DNA of 64,000 nucleotides, taken from NCBI GenBank assembly GCA_002083365.1, contig LVWS01000002.1, positions 10,209-74,208 of the forward strand. Reading direction: 5' to 3'. Shown here in pieces: positions 25,052 through 33,714 of the stretch; the stretch's first letter is position 1, and the number at the start of each line of letters is the position of its first letter. Both the position numbers and the translations under genes were made by a program. Under the pieces are notes generated by a model. That model was not told where the DNA came from and searched no databases. It saw only the letters and a list, made by a program, of their open reading frames with translations. Source of the DNA: Nitrospira sp. SG-bin1 (GTDB lineage: Bacteria; Nitrospirota; Nitrospiria; Nitrospirales; Nitrospiraceae).

Positions 25052-25783
25052 TCAGAAGTGATATCCAACACCGAAAGAAACAAGATGCATTGTGTAGGTT
25101 GTGTCTAGCCCATAGGGAAAGGGAAAGAGGTTTTGATTTTCGTCGAATTTGAAGTGTGCATAATTAAATTTCCATTCTACGAATGCTGTTAGATGTTTGG
25201 TGACATAGTATTGAATGCCGGCCTTTGCATTCAACCCAAGTCTCACATTGTCTGAAGTTGATTCCGGTGAATCCGGTGTCAGACCTTCTCCCTTGATTCG
25301 TGCAAAGAAAATTCCCGGTCCCACTCCGACATAGGGCTGCAACCGAGTTTTGTGGTAACGAAGCATGAGATTAAATGGAGCCAAAGTTACCACCCGGAAA
25401 TTCGCCCCTTGGAACGTTCCGCTTGCTATAAACCCGGGGACTGCGGGATTCTGGAAGGTATGAACTTGCTGGTCAATGTGGGGAGTTGCATGGAACACTT
25501 CCGCCTCTAGGCCAACCCAGCGGGCAGAATTAAAGTAGTGCCCTACTTTACCGCCAAACATAAAAGAGGTTGATAATTCAAACTCGCCGTGTATCGTACC
25601 GGGAAGAAGAAATTCGGAAAAGATTTCGCCGCCCGAGAGACCTCCGAAAGGCAATGAGGCTCCGAATTGCCCGGCTATGTAGGTTTCTCCACGGGCGCTC
25701 GGAGTAGCGAGCAATAAAGACCCCATCAAGAGTGTGGTTGCGAAGATTCCAGAGCAAAGCAAAGTAGTGCGCGACTGTTCCAT
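25052..25783 (-). CDS. Outer-membrane beta-barrel protein (OmpA/OmpW-like)
   Basis: A 243-residue protein with a signal peptide (about 1-33, ending TPSARG) and alternating hydrophobic strands ending in the outer-membrane C-terminal pattern HLVSFGVGYHF with a final Phe. Strand-like segments include YIAGQFGASLPFG, WVGLEAEVFHATP, LQPYVGVGPGIFFARI and NAKAGIQYYVTKHLTAFVEW. This is the porin-family beta-barrel (OMP_b-brl) type with eight strands; the ligand is unknown. AGAGG lies upstream of the ATG at 25783. Confidence 0.8.
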   Translation of the reverse strand: MEQSRTTLLCSGIFATTLLMGSLLLATPSARGETYIAGQFGASLPFGGLSGGEIFSEFLLPGTIHGEFELSTSFMFGGKVGHYFNSARWVGLEAEVFHATPHIDQQVHTFQNPAVPGFIASGTFQGANFRVVTLAPFNLMLRYHKTRLQPYVGVGPGIFFARIKGEGLTPDSPESTSDNVRLGLNAKAGIQYYVTKHLTAFVEWKFNYAHFKFDENQNLFPFPYGLDTTYTMHLVSFGVGYHF

Positions 25784-25952
25784 CTGAAACCTCTGAATTA
25801 CTTTTTCTATCCTATGACTTGTCGCGGTGAGGGCGAAGTCATTTCTGAAATCTGACGAAGGGAGAGAAGTTAGCTGCCCATTCAGGCAGCCAGCTCATCC
25901 TCCGTGAAGAGCTCGGGGACTTAGAAACTCAGACGGATGGTTCCTCGGTTCG

Positions 25953-25982
25953 TTGACAGGTTCTTCGGAGCCTTCCTATAAT
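25953..25982 (+). promoter_or_regulatory. Consensus sigma70 promoter for gpsA-larB
   Basis: TTGACA at 25953-25958, an 18-base spacer and TATAAT at 25977-25982: both hexamers match the consensus. The expected start is about 25989, giving a leader of some 43 bases before the gpsA ATG at 26032. Confidence 0.75.
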
Positions 25983-26031
25983 CCGCGTCCGAACGGAGCA
26001 GTGGTGATTTTGCCATGAGGCTGGATTGCGT

Positions 26032-27054
26032 ATGCCGACCACGATTCACAAGATCGGTGTTATTGGGGCTGGAGCCTGGGGCACAGCCCTGGCCAAGCAT
26101 TTGGCCGAGAAGGGTCTGGAGGTTCGGCTCTGGGCCTATGAACAGGATGTCGTCGACGCCATCAACTTTTCACACGAGAACACGGTCTTTCTCCGAGACG
26201 TCCCTCTTCCTCGGAGTCTGACGGCGACCTCTTCGCTTCGTGAGGCCATAACGAGCCGCGACGGGGTCTTGTTTGCGGTTCCTTCTCATCTCACCCGATC
26301 CCTCTTGCAACAATTGGCCCCCTGTCTCTCTGATTCCCTTCCAATCGTGTGTGCGACCAAGGGCATTGAGGAGAACACGGCCAAACTGATGACCCAAGTC
26401 ATGGAGGATGAGTTGCCGCCGTCCATGCACCGTTTCCTCATGGTACTCTCCGGACCAAGTTTCGCGTCAGAACTCGGCGTCGGAAAACCCACGGCCGTCT
26501 GTTTGGCCGGCAGTGATGCGCAATTAGTACGGCGATTTCAAAGTGTATTGATGACACCTGTCTTTCGAGTATACGCCGATACGGACGTCATCGGCGTCCA
26601 ACTTGGCGGTGCCCTCAAGAATGTCATGGCCCTGGCCGCCGGTGTGATCGATGGGCTGGACCTCGGACTCAATGCCCGTGCCGCGCTTATTACCCGTGGC
26701 TTGGCGGAAATCATCCGGCTCGGCATGGCCATGGGAGCTGATTCCCGCACATTCTATGGCCTTTCCGGCGTCGGCGATCTGGTACTGACCTGTACGGGCA
26801 CGCTCAGCCGAAACCATTCGGTCGGCGTGCGGCTCGGCAAGGGAGAAAAGCTGGAGGCGATTTTGGCCGGAATGCAGGCCGTTGCGGAAGGCGTTCGGAC
26901 GGCACGTGCGGCACTCACGTTGGCCCGCCGCTATGGGGTCGATATGCCCATTACTCAGGAGATCAATGCCGTGTTGTATGACAATAAATCCTGTTCGAAG
27001 GCCGTCTGTGATTTGATGGAACGGGATGCAAAACCGGAAAAGGAATGGACATGA
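26032..27054 (+). CDS. gpsA: NAD(P)H-dependent glycerol-3-phosphate dehydrogenase
   Basis: A 340-residue enzyme that reduces dihydroxyacetone phosphate to sn-glycerol 3-phosphate for phospholipid synthesis. The Rossmann motif GVIGAGAWGTALA is at about residues 8-20, FAVPSHLTR and LSGPSFA follow, the catalytic Lys is in GALKNVMALAAGV, and substrate-binding residues are in LSRNHSVGVRLGKG. Normal length and complete. The ATG at 26032 was preferred to TTG at 26026. It is preceded by a consensus promoter and overlaps larB by ATGA. Confidence 0.95.
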   Translation: MPTTIHKIGVIGAGAWGTALAKHLAEKGLEVRLWAYEQDVVDAINFSHENTVFLRDVPLPRSLTATSSLREAITSRDGVLFAVPSHLTRSLLQQLAPCLSDSLPIVCATKGIEENTAKLMTQVMEDELPPSMHRFLMVLSGPSFASELGVGKPTAVCLAGSDAQLVRRFQSVLMTPVFRVYADTDVIGVQLGGALKNVMALAAGVIDGLDLGLNARAALITRGLAEIIRLGMAMGADSRTFYGLSGVGDLVLTCTGTLSRNHSVGVRLGKGEKLEAILAGMQAVAEGVRTARAALTLARRYGVDMPITQEINAVLYDNKSCSKAVCDLMERDAKPEKEWT

Positions 27055-27806
27055 ATCCGGAAGGACTTGAACGATTGTTGCGGCAGGTCCGTCAAGGACA
27101 GGTGACGGTGGAACAGGCGCTTCAGCGCTTGCGGTCGCTGCCGTTTGAAGATCTCGGCTTCGCCTCCCTCGACCATCATCGGTCGTTGCGACAAGGGTTC
27201 CCCGAAGTGGTGCTGTGTGAAGGCAAAACGACGGCGCAGATCATCGCCATCGCCCGAGCGCTCATCAAAAAAGACGGCCCGTTTCTCGCCACTCGCGCCG
27301 ACCCATCCGTCGCTCGTGCTATTCGTCGCTTGGATCGGCGAGCACAGTACTATCCCGATGCGCGCATTGTCGCCATTCGTCCCCTCCGGCAAAAACGGCA
27401 TGGGCATATCCTCGTCGTGACCGCGGGAACGGCGGACGTGCCCGTGGCCGAGGAAGCCCGAGTGACCGCGGACGTGATGGGGAGCCGCGTCGAGCGGCTG
27501 TACGACGTCGGGGTCGCGGGAATCCATCGGTTGCTTGGAAAGAAAGAGCGACTGTTTGATGCGCAGGTCGTGATCGTCGCGGCCGGCATGGACGGTGTCT
27601 TGCCGAGTGTCGTGGGTGGTTTGGTCCATTGCCCGGTGATTGCCGTTCCCACCAGCCGCGGCTATGGGGCGAGTTTCGGAGGAGTCGCCGCGTTGCTGAC
27701 GATGCTCAATTCTTGCGCATCGGGGGTGGGAGTGATGAACATCGACAACGGCTTCGGCGCGGCCTGCCTCGCGCATCGGATCAACATGCTGGGGGTGAAG
27801 AGCTAG
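27051..27806 (+). CDS. larB: Nickel-pincer cofactor biosynthesis protein LarB
   Basis: A 251-residue PurE-like carboxylase/hydrolase that acts on nicotinic acid adenine dinucleotide in the synthesis of the nickel-pincer nucleotide cofactor of lactate racemase-type enzymes. The C-terminal AIR-carboxylase-like core is clear: ILVVTAGTADVPVAEEA, YDVGVAGIHRLL, VVAAGMDGVLPSVVGGL and IAVPTSRGYGASFGG. The ATG at 27051 overlaps the gpsA stop; the in-frame ATG at 27045 is less well placed relative to AAAGGA. LarC is encoded about 750 bases downstream; LarE and LarA are not in the window. Confidence 0.92.
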   Translation: MNPEGLERLLRQVRQGQVTVEQALQRLRSLPFEDLGFASLDHHRSLRQGFPEVVLCEGKTTAQIIAIARALIKKDGPFLATRADPSVARAIRRLDRRAQYYPDARIVAIRPLRQKRHGHILVVTAGTADVPVAEEARVTADVMGSRVERLYDVGVAGIHRLLGKKERLFDAQVVIVAAGMDGVLPSVVGGLVHCPVIAVPTSRGYGASFGGVAALLTMLNSCASGVGVMNIDNGFGAACLAHRINMLGVKS

Positions 27807-27828
27807 GCGTGGAAAAACACATGGGACT

Positions 27829-28380
27829 CTATCTCACTTCGAGTGTGCCCCGCTTCGGCCAGGCCACCATGACGGTGCGTAATCCCTTTTCTCCATTGGC
27901 CAATAATTTGGTCCTCACCTCATAGGTATAGGTACCCACTCCGGCCTGTTGCTTGCGGTGATCTTGACCGTCCCATGCCAGCTCGATGGACGCCTTTGAC
28001 CGTCCCGTTTCACGGTCATCCGTGGAGAGAGCGTGGACCGGTTGCCGGTACGTGAGAAAGCGAAGCGAGGTCTTCGAAGGAGAACTAATGAGCGAGGTGA
28101 CTTCCAGAACGACGTCCCTATCGATTTCTCTTGGAAGCTGTACCGTCACGGAAAACTGCAACGGTCCGTTTCCTAACGTATAGGGGATCGGCGCGATATG
28201 GAGATTGACGATCTTGAGCTCCGGTTCCGGTCTGGGCACTCGAGGCGGCTTCACCTTCGAGTGGCTGTCAGCGGGTAAGACGACGCTCAAGAAAACCCAG
28301 CCGGCCATGAACACGAGGAGGAGTTTTTCGCGATCGCGACGGTTGAACGTCTTCATAGAAAACATCGGACCCGCTTTCAT
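27829..28380 (-). CDS. Hypothetical secreted protein
   Basis: A 183-residue protein with one N-terminal hydrophobic segment (about 21-37, LLLVFMAGWVFLSVVLP) consistent with a signal peptide or anchor. A beta-rich domain follows (LKIVNLHIAPIPYTL, QFSVTVQLPREI, ASIELAWDGQD), ending in GVGTYTYEVRTKLL. The pattern is Ig/FlgD-like but no family is recognised. It sits between larB and larC on the opposite strand. Starts at 28380, or 28356 for a shorter N-terminus; neither has a good ribosome site. A TTGACA lies upstream on the same strand at 28459-28464 with only a weak -10. Confidence 0.6.
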   Translation of the reverse strand: MKAGPMFSMKTFNRRDREKLLLVFMAGWVFLSVVLPADSHSKVKPPRVPRPEPELKIVNLHIAPIPYTLGNGPLQFSVTVQLPREIDRDVVLEVTSLISSPSKTSLRFLTYRQPVHALSTDDRETGRSKASIELAWDGQDHRKQQAGVGTYTYEVRTKLLANGEKGLRTVMVAWPKRGTLEVR

Positions 28381-28554
28381 GTAAGGGTGGCTCGTTCACC
28401 ACGAGGCACGATTGCAATCTCACGGCGATGTTAGGGGGATAACATAGGCTCCCCGGGCTGTCAACGAAGCGTCGACAATGAAGCAGCGATTGCCGTTCGC
28501 CGGCGCCTCCGGTAAGATGACCGGTCATTTTGCGCATGAAGAGTGAGGACTTCG

Positions 28555-29769
28555 GTGGGTCGGCATTTACACTTTGATTGTTTCTCCGGTGTCAGTGGAG
28601 ACATGGTCCTAGGGGCACTGGTGAGCGCCGGGCTCTCATGGACGGACTTGGTGAACGGCCTCAAACGCCTACCGCTCGACGGGTACCGGCTACGAAAGCG
28701 TGAGGTGCAGCGAGGCGCGCTTCCGGCGGTCAAGGTCGATGTGGTCGTTCAGCAGGGGTTTCAACGACCGCTGGCCCTTTCTCGCATCCGAAAGCTCTTG
28801 GCCGATAGCACGTTGCCTGGTCCGGTCAAGGAACGTAGTCGATCGGTGTTCGATCGACTGGCTGAGGCCGAGAGCCTTGCCCATCGAGTCGACCTGAAGG
28901 ACGTGCATTTTCACGAAGTAGGGGTTGTGGATTCGTTTATCGATGTCGTCGGAGGCGTGCTGGGCTGTCATCTCTTGAACGCCACTCGCATCACATCGTC
29001 CCCCATCAATGTCGGGGCGGGGTCCATTCACACCTCACACGGACTTTTGCCTGTTCCCGGGCCGGCGGTGGCGGCGCTCGCGAAAGGGATCCCCATCTTT
29101 GCCGCCGGCCCCCGTTGCGAGCTCGCGACTCCCACCGGGGTTGCGCTCCTGCGGACATTGGCATCGGAGTTCGGGCCTATGCCGACGATGAAAAGCATGG
29201 CCGTCGGCTACGGTGCCGGTGACCGCGATCCGGACGGATGGCCCAATGCCCTTCGCGTATTTCTGCAGAATGCGTCTGCGTCTCCCACGCGACAAACCGA
29301 ACGCATGATGCAGATTGAAACGAATCTCGATGACCTTATCCCACAGGCCTACGAACACGTGATGGAACGACTCTTTGCCGTCGGTGCCGTCGATGTCACA
29401 CTGACCCCCGTGGTGATGAAGAAAAGTCGGCCTGGAGTCGTCGTGACCTGCCTTGCGATGCCGCCCCAAACGGAGGCCGTGCTTGAAATTCTGTTCCAAG
29501 AGACCTCAACCCTCGGGATACGGGTTCAAGAGGTGACCCGCCGGGTGCTTCCCCGGCGGTTTGTCCCCGTGACGACCAAAGGAGGAATGATTCGTATGAA
29601 GGTCGCCGACGTCGGTGCCGGTTGGGAAAAGGCAGCACCGGAGTATGCGGACTGTAAGACGGTCGCCCAGCGGACCGGTCGTCCCTTGAAGACGATTATG
29701 GAAGAGGCCCTGCTCGTCTATCGGCAAGGGCGTACGAGACGAACCGCGAATACGCGGGGCCGGGCATGA
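28555..29769 (+). CDS. larC: Nickel-pincer cofactor biosynthesis protein LarC
   Basis: A 404-residue nickel insertase, CTP-dependent, that puts nickel in the pincer nucleotide. The N-terminal motif HLHFDCFSGVSGDMVLGAL is diagnostic; also present are HFHEVGVVDSFIDVVG, GSIHTSHGLLPVPGPA and IETNLDDLIPQAYEHVM (the second domain). In some lactobacilli LarC is made by a frameshift, but here it is one continuous frame. GTG at 28555 with TGAGGA five bases upstream sets the start; a GTG at 28543 overlaps that site. It overlaps the exchanger gene by ATGA. Confidence 0.92.
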   Translation: MGRHLHFDCFSGVSGDMVLGALVSAGLSWTDLVNGLKRLPLDGYRLRKREVQRGALPAVKVDVVVQQGFQRPLALSRIRKLLADSTLPGPVKERSRSVFDRLAEAESLAHRVDLKDVHFHEVGVVDSFIDVVGGVLGCHLLNATRITSSPINVGAGSIHTSHGLLPVPGPAVAALAKGIPIFAAGPRCELATPTGVALLRTLASEFGPMPTMKSMAVGYGAGDRDPDGWPNALRVFLQNASASPTRQTERMMQIETNLDDLIPQAYEHVMERLFAVGAVDVTLTPVVMKKSRPGVVVTCLAMPPQTEAVLEILFQETSTLGIRVQEVTRRVLPRRFVPVTTKGGMIRMKVADVGAGWEKAAPEYADCKTVAQRTGRPLKTIMEEALLVYRQGRTRRTANTRGRA

Positions 29770-30767
29770 CCGTTCTGTACTACGTGCTTCTCTTTATCCT
29801 CTCGGTCGTGGTCACACTCGGTGGCTGCGCCCTCTTTACCAATGCCATTGAGTGGCTCGGCAAACGCCTGGGGATTTCCGAGGGGGCCGTGGGCAGCGTG
29901 TTTGCCGCCATCGGCACGACCTTGCCTGAAACATCAATCCCGATCATCGCCATTTTTTTCGGCGAAAGCCGGGAGGAGGTTGAGGTGGGGTTAGGCGCGA
30001 TCTTGGGCGCGCCGTTCATGCTCAGCACGCTGGTGCTGCCCATGTTGGCCATGCTCTTGTTGATCTATGCGCGGGCCGGCAAACGGACCGGGCGGTTTCA
30101 CCTCAACTATCGTGAAGTGCTGACCGATCTCACGTTTTTCATGTTCGGATATTTCATCGCGTTGGGTTGCGCCTTCGTGCCCTCCAGACTCATTCATCTC
30201 ATCGCGGCCGTCGTATTGATCTGCTTGTACATTTACTACATGAAGCTCAAATTCACACCGGCAGGCGGAGAGGAAGGCGGTGAACTGGAGCCGCTCATTT
30301 TTGACAAGACTGCTGCGATACCGTCGTATGCGATGATCGGATTTCAATCTTTCCTGGGTCTGGGCGGATTGATAGTGGGTGCCCATTTGTTTGTCACGGC
30401 CGCGGAATCGATGGCCGGCCTGTTCGCCATGTCGCCGTTGATTTTGGCACTGCTCATCGCGCCGCTTGCCACCGAGCTGCCCGAGATGTCCAACAGCTTT
30501 CTCTGGCTCTATCGTAAGAAAGACCGACTCGCCGTGGCCAATGTCACAGGGGCCATGGTGTTTCAAGGCACTTTTCCCGTTGCGCTGGGATTGATCGGAA
30601 CCGCTTGGTCCATCGCACCATCGGCATTGACGACCATGATTCTAGCCGTGCAGGCGGTAGGGCTCTGCCTTTTGCAGATTCTCATCGGAGGTCACTGGCG
30701 GCCGTGGCTGCTCGCCGCCGGAGCTTTGTTCTATATCGGCTATACGGTGCATCTCTATGTCAACTGA
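29766..30767 (+). CDS. Ca2+/Na+ exchanger family membrane transporter (CaCA)
   Basis: A 333-residue protein with about ten membrane segments and two inverted alpha repeats: AIGTTLPETSIPIIAIFFGE in the first half and LLIAPLATELPEMSNSFLW in the second, with the conserved acidic residues. This is the sodium/calcium exchanger fold (CaCA superfamily). The ion here is not fixed by sequence. It is linked to larC by ATGA and overlaps pdxA by 11 bases, so the four genes larC to the 105-residue ORF look like one operon. Confidence 0.87.
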   Translation: MTVLYYVLLFILSVVVTLGGCALFTNAIEWLGKRLGISEGAVGSVFAAIGTTLPETSIPIIAIFFGESREEVEVGLGAILGAPFMLSTLVLPMLAMLLLIYARAGKRTGRFHLNYREVLTDLTFFMFGYFIALGCAFVPSRLIHLIAAVVLICLYIYYMKLKFTPAGGEEGGELEPLIFDKTAAIPSYAMIGFQSFLGLGGLIVGAHLFVTAAESMAGLFAMSPLILALLIAPLATELPEMSNSFLWLYRKKDRLAVANVTGAMVFQGTFPVALGLIGTAWSIAPSALTTMILAVQAVGLCLLQILIGGHWRPWLLAAGALFYIGYTVHLYVN

Positions 30768-31839
30768 AGCACGACCACCTCGCGCGCGCTCCTCATCCCT
30801 CCGACTTCCCTTGTTGGGTCTCACAATGGGAGACCCGGCCGGCATCGGGCCGGAGGTCATCGCCAAGGCTCTTTCAAGCCCTAGTCTCCACAAGGTGTGT
30901 CGACCGATCGTCATCGGATCACTTCCCGTCATGGCGCGAACGATCAAGGCGCTGAAGCTCAACCTGAACGTCCTGCGAGTTCATGGTCATGAAACGATGC
31001 CGACACCTAGGGCGACAGTACCGGTGCTGGACCCGCTGGAGACACCGCTGCGAACGTTCAAGCCCGGGCTTGCCGCGGCGGAGACCGGCGCCGCTTCGGT
31101 CGCCTTTATCAAAAAGGCCGTCGAACTGGCTCAGATCGGCTGTATCCAAGGCATGGTGACGGCACCCATCAACAAAGAAGCCATCAACATGGCCGGCTGC
31201 CGGTACCCGGGCCATACCGAGTTGTTGGCCGACCTCACGCAAGCCGACGAGTCAGGTATGATGATCGTGGGCGGACCGTTACGGATCATGTTCGTCACGA
31301 CACATGTCGCGATCAGAGATCTCTCGTCGCTGCTCACTCAAGCGAAGGTCGAAAGGGGGATTCGCTTGGCACACCTGGCACTCACGACGTTGTTCGGGAT
31401 GGTTAAACCCAAAATCGGCGTGGCGGCCTTGAACCCACATGCCGGGGAGCATGGATTGTTCGGGGATGAAGAGACCCGTGTGATTCTGCCGGCGGCGCGT
31501 GCCGCCCAAAAGCGGGGCATCCTGGCGAGCGATCCCTTGCCTGCCGATACCCTATTCGGGAAGGCGGCGAACGGACAGTACGACGGCGTCGTCGCCCTCT
31601 ATCATGATCAAGGGTTGATTCCCCTGAAACTCGTGGCATTCGGCACGTGCGTCAATCTCACCGTGGGCTTGCCCATCATTCGCACTTCGGTGGATCATGG
31701 AACCGCGTTCGATATCGTCGGCAAGGGCGTCGCCGACCCCGGAAGCCTGATTGAGGCCGTCAAGCTGGCCGCCAAGATCGCCCAAACGAAGATGACGCCA
31801 TCTCGTGCCAAAAAAGGACGGGCCGGACATGTCGCCTGA
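30757..31839 (+). CDS. pdxA: 4-hydroxythreonine-4-phosphate dehydrogenase
   Basis: A 360-residue NAD-dependent enzyme of pyridoxal phosphate synthesis (DXP-dependent route). Motifs: LGLTMGDPAGIGPEVIAKAL near residue 20, GHTELLADLT (metal His), LNPHAGEHGLFGDEE (second metal His), YHDQGLIPLKL (third) and RTSVDHGTAFDIVGKG. Full length; the N-terminus carries about 18 extra polar residues. The start ATG overlaps the exchanger stop region by 11 bases, implying translational coupling. Confidence 0.95.
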   Translation: MSTEARPPRARSSSLRLPLLGLTMGDPAGIGPEVIAKALSSPSLHKVCRPIVIGSLPVMARTIKALKLNLNVLRVHGHETMPTPRATVPVLDPLETPLRTFKPGLAAAETGAASVAFIKKAVELAQIGCIQGMVTAPINKEAINMAGCRYPGHTELLADLTQADESGMMIVGGPLRIMFVTTHVAIRDLSSLLTQAKVERGIRLAHLALTTLFGMVKPKIGVAALNPHAGEHGLFGDEETRVILPAARAAQKRGILASDPLPADTLFGKAANGQYDGVVALYHDQGLIPLKLVAFGTCVNLTVGLPIIRTSVDHGTAFDIVGKGVADPGSLIEAVKLAAKIAQTKMTPSRAKKGRAGHVA

Positions 31840-32146
31840 CGCGTCGAAAAGTCTTACCGTGGTTCGGCAGCAGCTGGATGAACTGGATGCCATTGCTCAA
31901 CAGACTCTTCAAGATCTGAACACCGTCGCCGGGACGGAACGAATAGTCAAATGGAAAGCCCGCACGGTCGCGCTGATTACCGATGCCGTCGGCCCTCTGG
32001 AAGGACAGGTGTTCGCTCGCATCCAACCGGGACCGTCGTTCACCAACGACCTGGTCGAAGAGTTTACAGACCTCGTGGAATGTTATCGCTCGCCACTGAA
32101 GATATTAGCCGGGCACCTGGCCCAGCCGCCCTCGACCGGGAGTTGA
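31829..32146 (+). CDS. Hypothetical small helical protein between pdxA and rsmA
   Basis: A 105-residue acidic, helical protein (VVRQQLDELDAIAQQTLQDL, then VKWKARTVALITDAVGP and NDLVEEFTDLVE). No family is recognised. It overlaps the end of pdxA by 11 bases, and its TGA stop abuts the rsmA start, so it is part of the operon. An alternative GTG start at 31805 would add eight residues inside pdxA. Its embedding between two essential-type genes suggests it is conserved. Confidence 0.55.
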   Translation: MSPDASKSLTVVRQQLDELDAIAQQTLQDLNTVAGTERIVKWKARTVALITDAVGPLEGQVFARIQPGPSFTNDLVEEFTDLVECYRSPLKILAGHLAQPPSTGS

Positions 32147-32148
32147 GG

Positions 32149-32955
32149 GTGGAGTCCTCTTTCCCTCCTGCAGCGATCAAACGTCTCGGACAGAATTTTC
32201 TCATCGACCCGAACATTGTCCGCAAGATCGTCGCACTGGCCGAACTTACGCCGGCCGATGCCGTGTTGGAGATCGGGCCCGGGCGTGGCATCCTCACGGA
32301 AGCGCTGTGCCGCGCGGCCGGCCAGGTAACGGCAATCGAAATCGATCCACGACTCCACACCTACCTGGCCGAACGACAGCTCCAGTTTTTGAATCTCACG
32401 CTCGTCCTCGGTGATGCAATGACCTATCCGATCGAACAGCTTCCGATCGGCACCATCGTCGTCGCCAATCTTCCATATTATTTATCCACTCCCCTACTCT
32501 TCCGGCTTCTCAATCAGCGCGACCGCTTCCCCCGCATGGTGCTCATGCTGCAAAACGAAGTCGCCGACCGATTGGTTGCCAAACCCGGCAGCTCCGACTA
32601 CGGAGTGCTTTCCGTCATGGCGCAGTATGGGGCGGAGATCACGAAAGCGTTCCAAGTCTCTGCGCAGTGTTTCAGACCGAGACCGGAAGTTGGTTCTGCC
32701 GTGGTTCTTTTAAAAACCAAGCATCAGAGAGCGCTGAACCGCGAGGATGAGCCAAAGTTTGCCGCACTCGTAAAAGCCGCCTTTGCGCACCGCCGAAAGA
32801 CGCTGGTCAATTCACTGAAGGATCAAGGATGCGATCAGAAGCTATTGGCAGAAGCGTTGGACACATTGGCTCTCTCTCCTTCCGTCCGCGCGGAAACTCT
32901 TTCTCTCGAGCAGTTTGCCGAACTGGCCCGCCGCATGTGCCCACGGATTTCTTAA
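32149..32955 (+). CDS. rsmA: 16S rRNA A1518/A1519 dimethyltransferase RsmA (KsgA)
   Basis: A 268-residue rRNA adenine dimethylase acting on helix 45 during small-subunit maturation. Motifs: RLGQNFLIDPNIVRKIV, SAM-binding VLEIGPGRGILTEAL, TAIEIDPRL, and the catalytic VVANLPYYLSTPLL. The C-terminal domain has FRPRPEVGSAV and AFAHRRKTLVNSL. Start: GTG at 32149 is six bases after GGGAG; TTG at 32143, overlapping the previous stop (TTGA), is an alternative. Last gene of the apparent larC-rsmA run. Confidence 0.94.
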   Translation: MESSFPPAAIKRLGQNFLIDPNIVRKIVALAELTPADAVLEIGPGRGILTEALCRAAGQVTAIEIDPRLHTYLAERQLQFLNLTLVLGDAMTYPIEQLPIGTIVVANLPYYLSTPLLFRLLNQRDRFPRMVLMLQNEVADRLVAKPGSSDYGVLSVMAQYGAEITKAFQVSAQCFRPRPEVGSAVVLLKTKHQRALNREDEPKFAALVKAAFAHRRKTLVNSLKDQGCDQKLLAEALDTLALSPSVRAETLSLEQFAELARRMCPRIS

Positions 32956-33081
32956 ACATCAGCCATGGGAGACTACGGATATGATCAGCCGCGCGCAGTC
33001 TGGATCCGAGGCGACCCAGCGCCTTGTGCGCCATACGAGATGCTGACGATCAGAAATCCGTCGTTGCGAAGACTGGAGGCC

Positions 33082-33714
33082 CTATATCGGTCGCATGTGG
33101 ATTTTGAACACGACGCGTCGGCTCTTATCGCGGTCCGTATATCCGGCGTCATTGCGTAAGAGGTTCTGTTTTCCTCGTCCGTTCGCAGTGGCTTTCTGCA
33201 GGAAGCACTCATAGGCCCATGGCAGCTTCTCGCGAATTACTTCCAAGCTTTTCGCCAGAACGGCAAAAGAACGTTCCTGACTGAGTCGCAAGTTGCGGAT
33301 ATCGTCACCCAGGTCATCGGTGTACCCTTCGATGACAAAGGCCTCTACTTCCTGCTCACTTGTTCCGCAGGCAAGTGAGGCATAGTGAGGCATGGCCTCG
33401 GACAGGAAGGTTTCGGCGGCTGGCAGCAACGTGCTCTTTCCGAACTCGAAGGTGATCGCCGCATCCGGCACCACGATCGTGCGGACGTTCGGCTTCTTGA
33501 ATTCCGGTGCTGGCGGACGTGGATCGGAACTCGCCGTTACGTTTATCGGCGTGGCGCGGCTCTTGGCTGGATCGACATTTCCATTTTCAACACGAGTCAC
33601 ATACGTCACGAACAATAGGATAAAGATGACGGCGAGGGAGGTCATAAGATCCGCAACCCCACTCGTGACGACGGCTGAGCTGTCACGAATATCTTCAGAG
33701 GAGTCCGACTTCAT
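33082..33714 (-). CDS. ZorB-like (MotB/OmpA-type) membrane protein
   Basis: A 210-residue protein with one transmembrane helix (about 18-40, SGVADLMTSLAVIFILLFVT) that carries Asp22 in the position used for ion binding in MotB/ZorB stators. After a proline-rich linker comes an OmpA-like peptidoglycan-binding domain (about 78-208) with FEFGKSTLLPAAE, VEAFVIEGYTDDLGDD and NLRLSQERSFAV. It overlaps the zorA-like gene by ATGA. The arrangement and motifs match the Zorya ZorA-ZorB stator; no ZorC, D or E is near. A TolR/ExbD-type partner is less likely because of the OmpA domain. Confidence 0.75.
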   Translation of the reverse strand: MKSDSSEDIRDSSAVVTSGVADLMTSLAVIFILLFVTYVTRVENGNVDPAKSRATPINVTASSDPRPPAPEFKKPNVRTIVVPDAAITFEFGKSTLLPAAETFLSEAMPHYASLACGTSEQEVEAFVIEGYTDDLGDDIRNLRLSQERSFAVLAKSLEVIREKLPWAYECFLQKATANGRGKQNLLRNDAGYTDRDKSRRVVFKIHMRPI

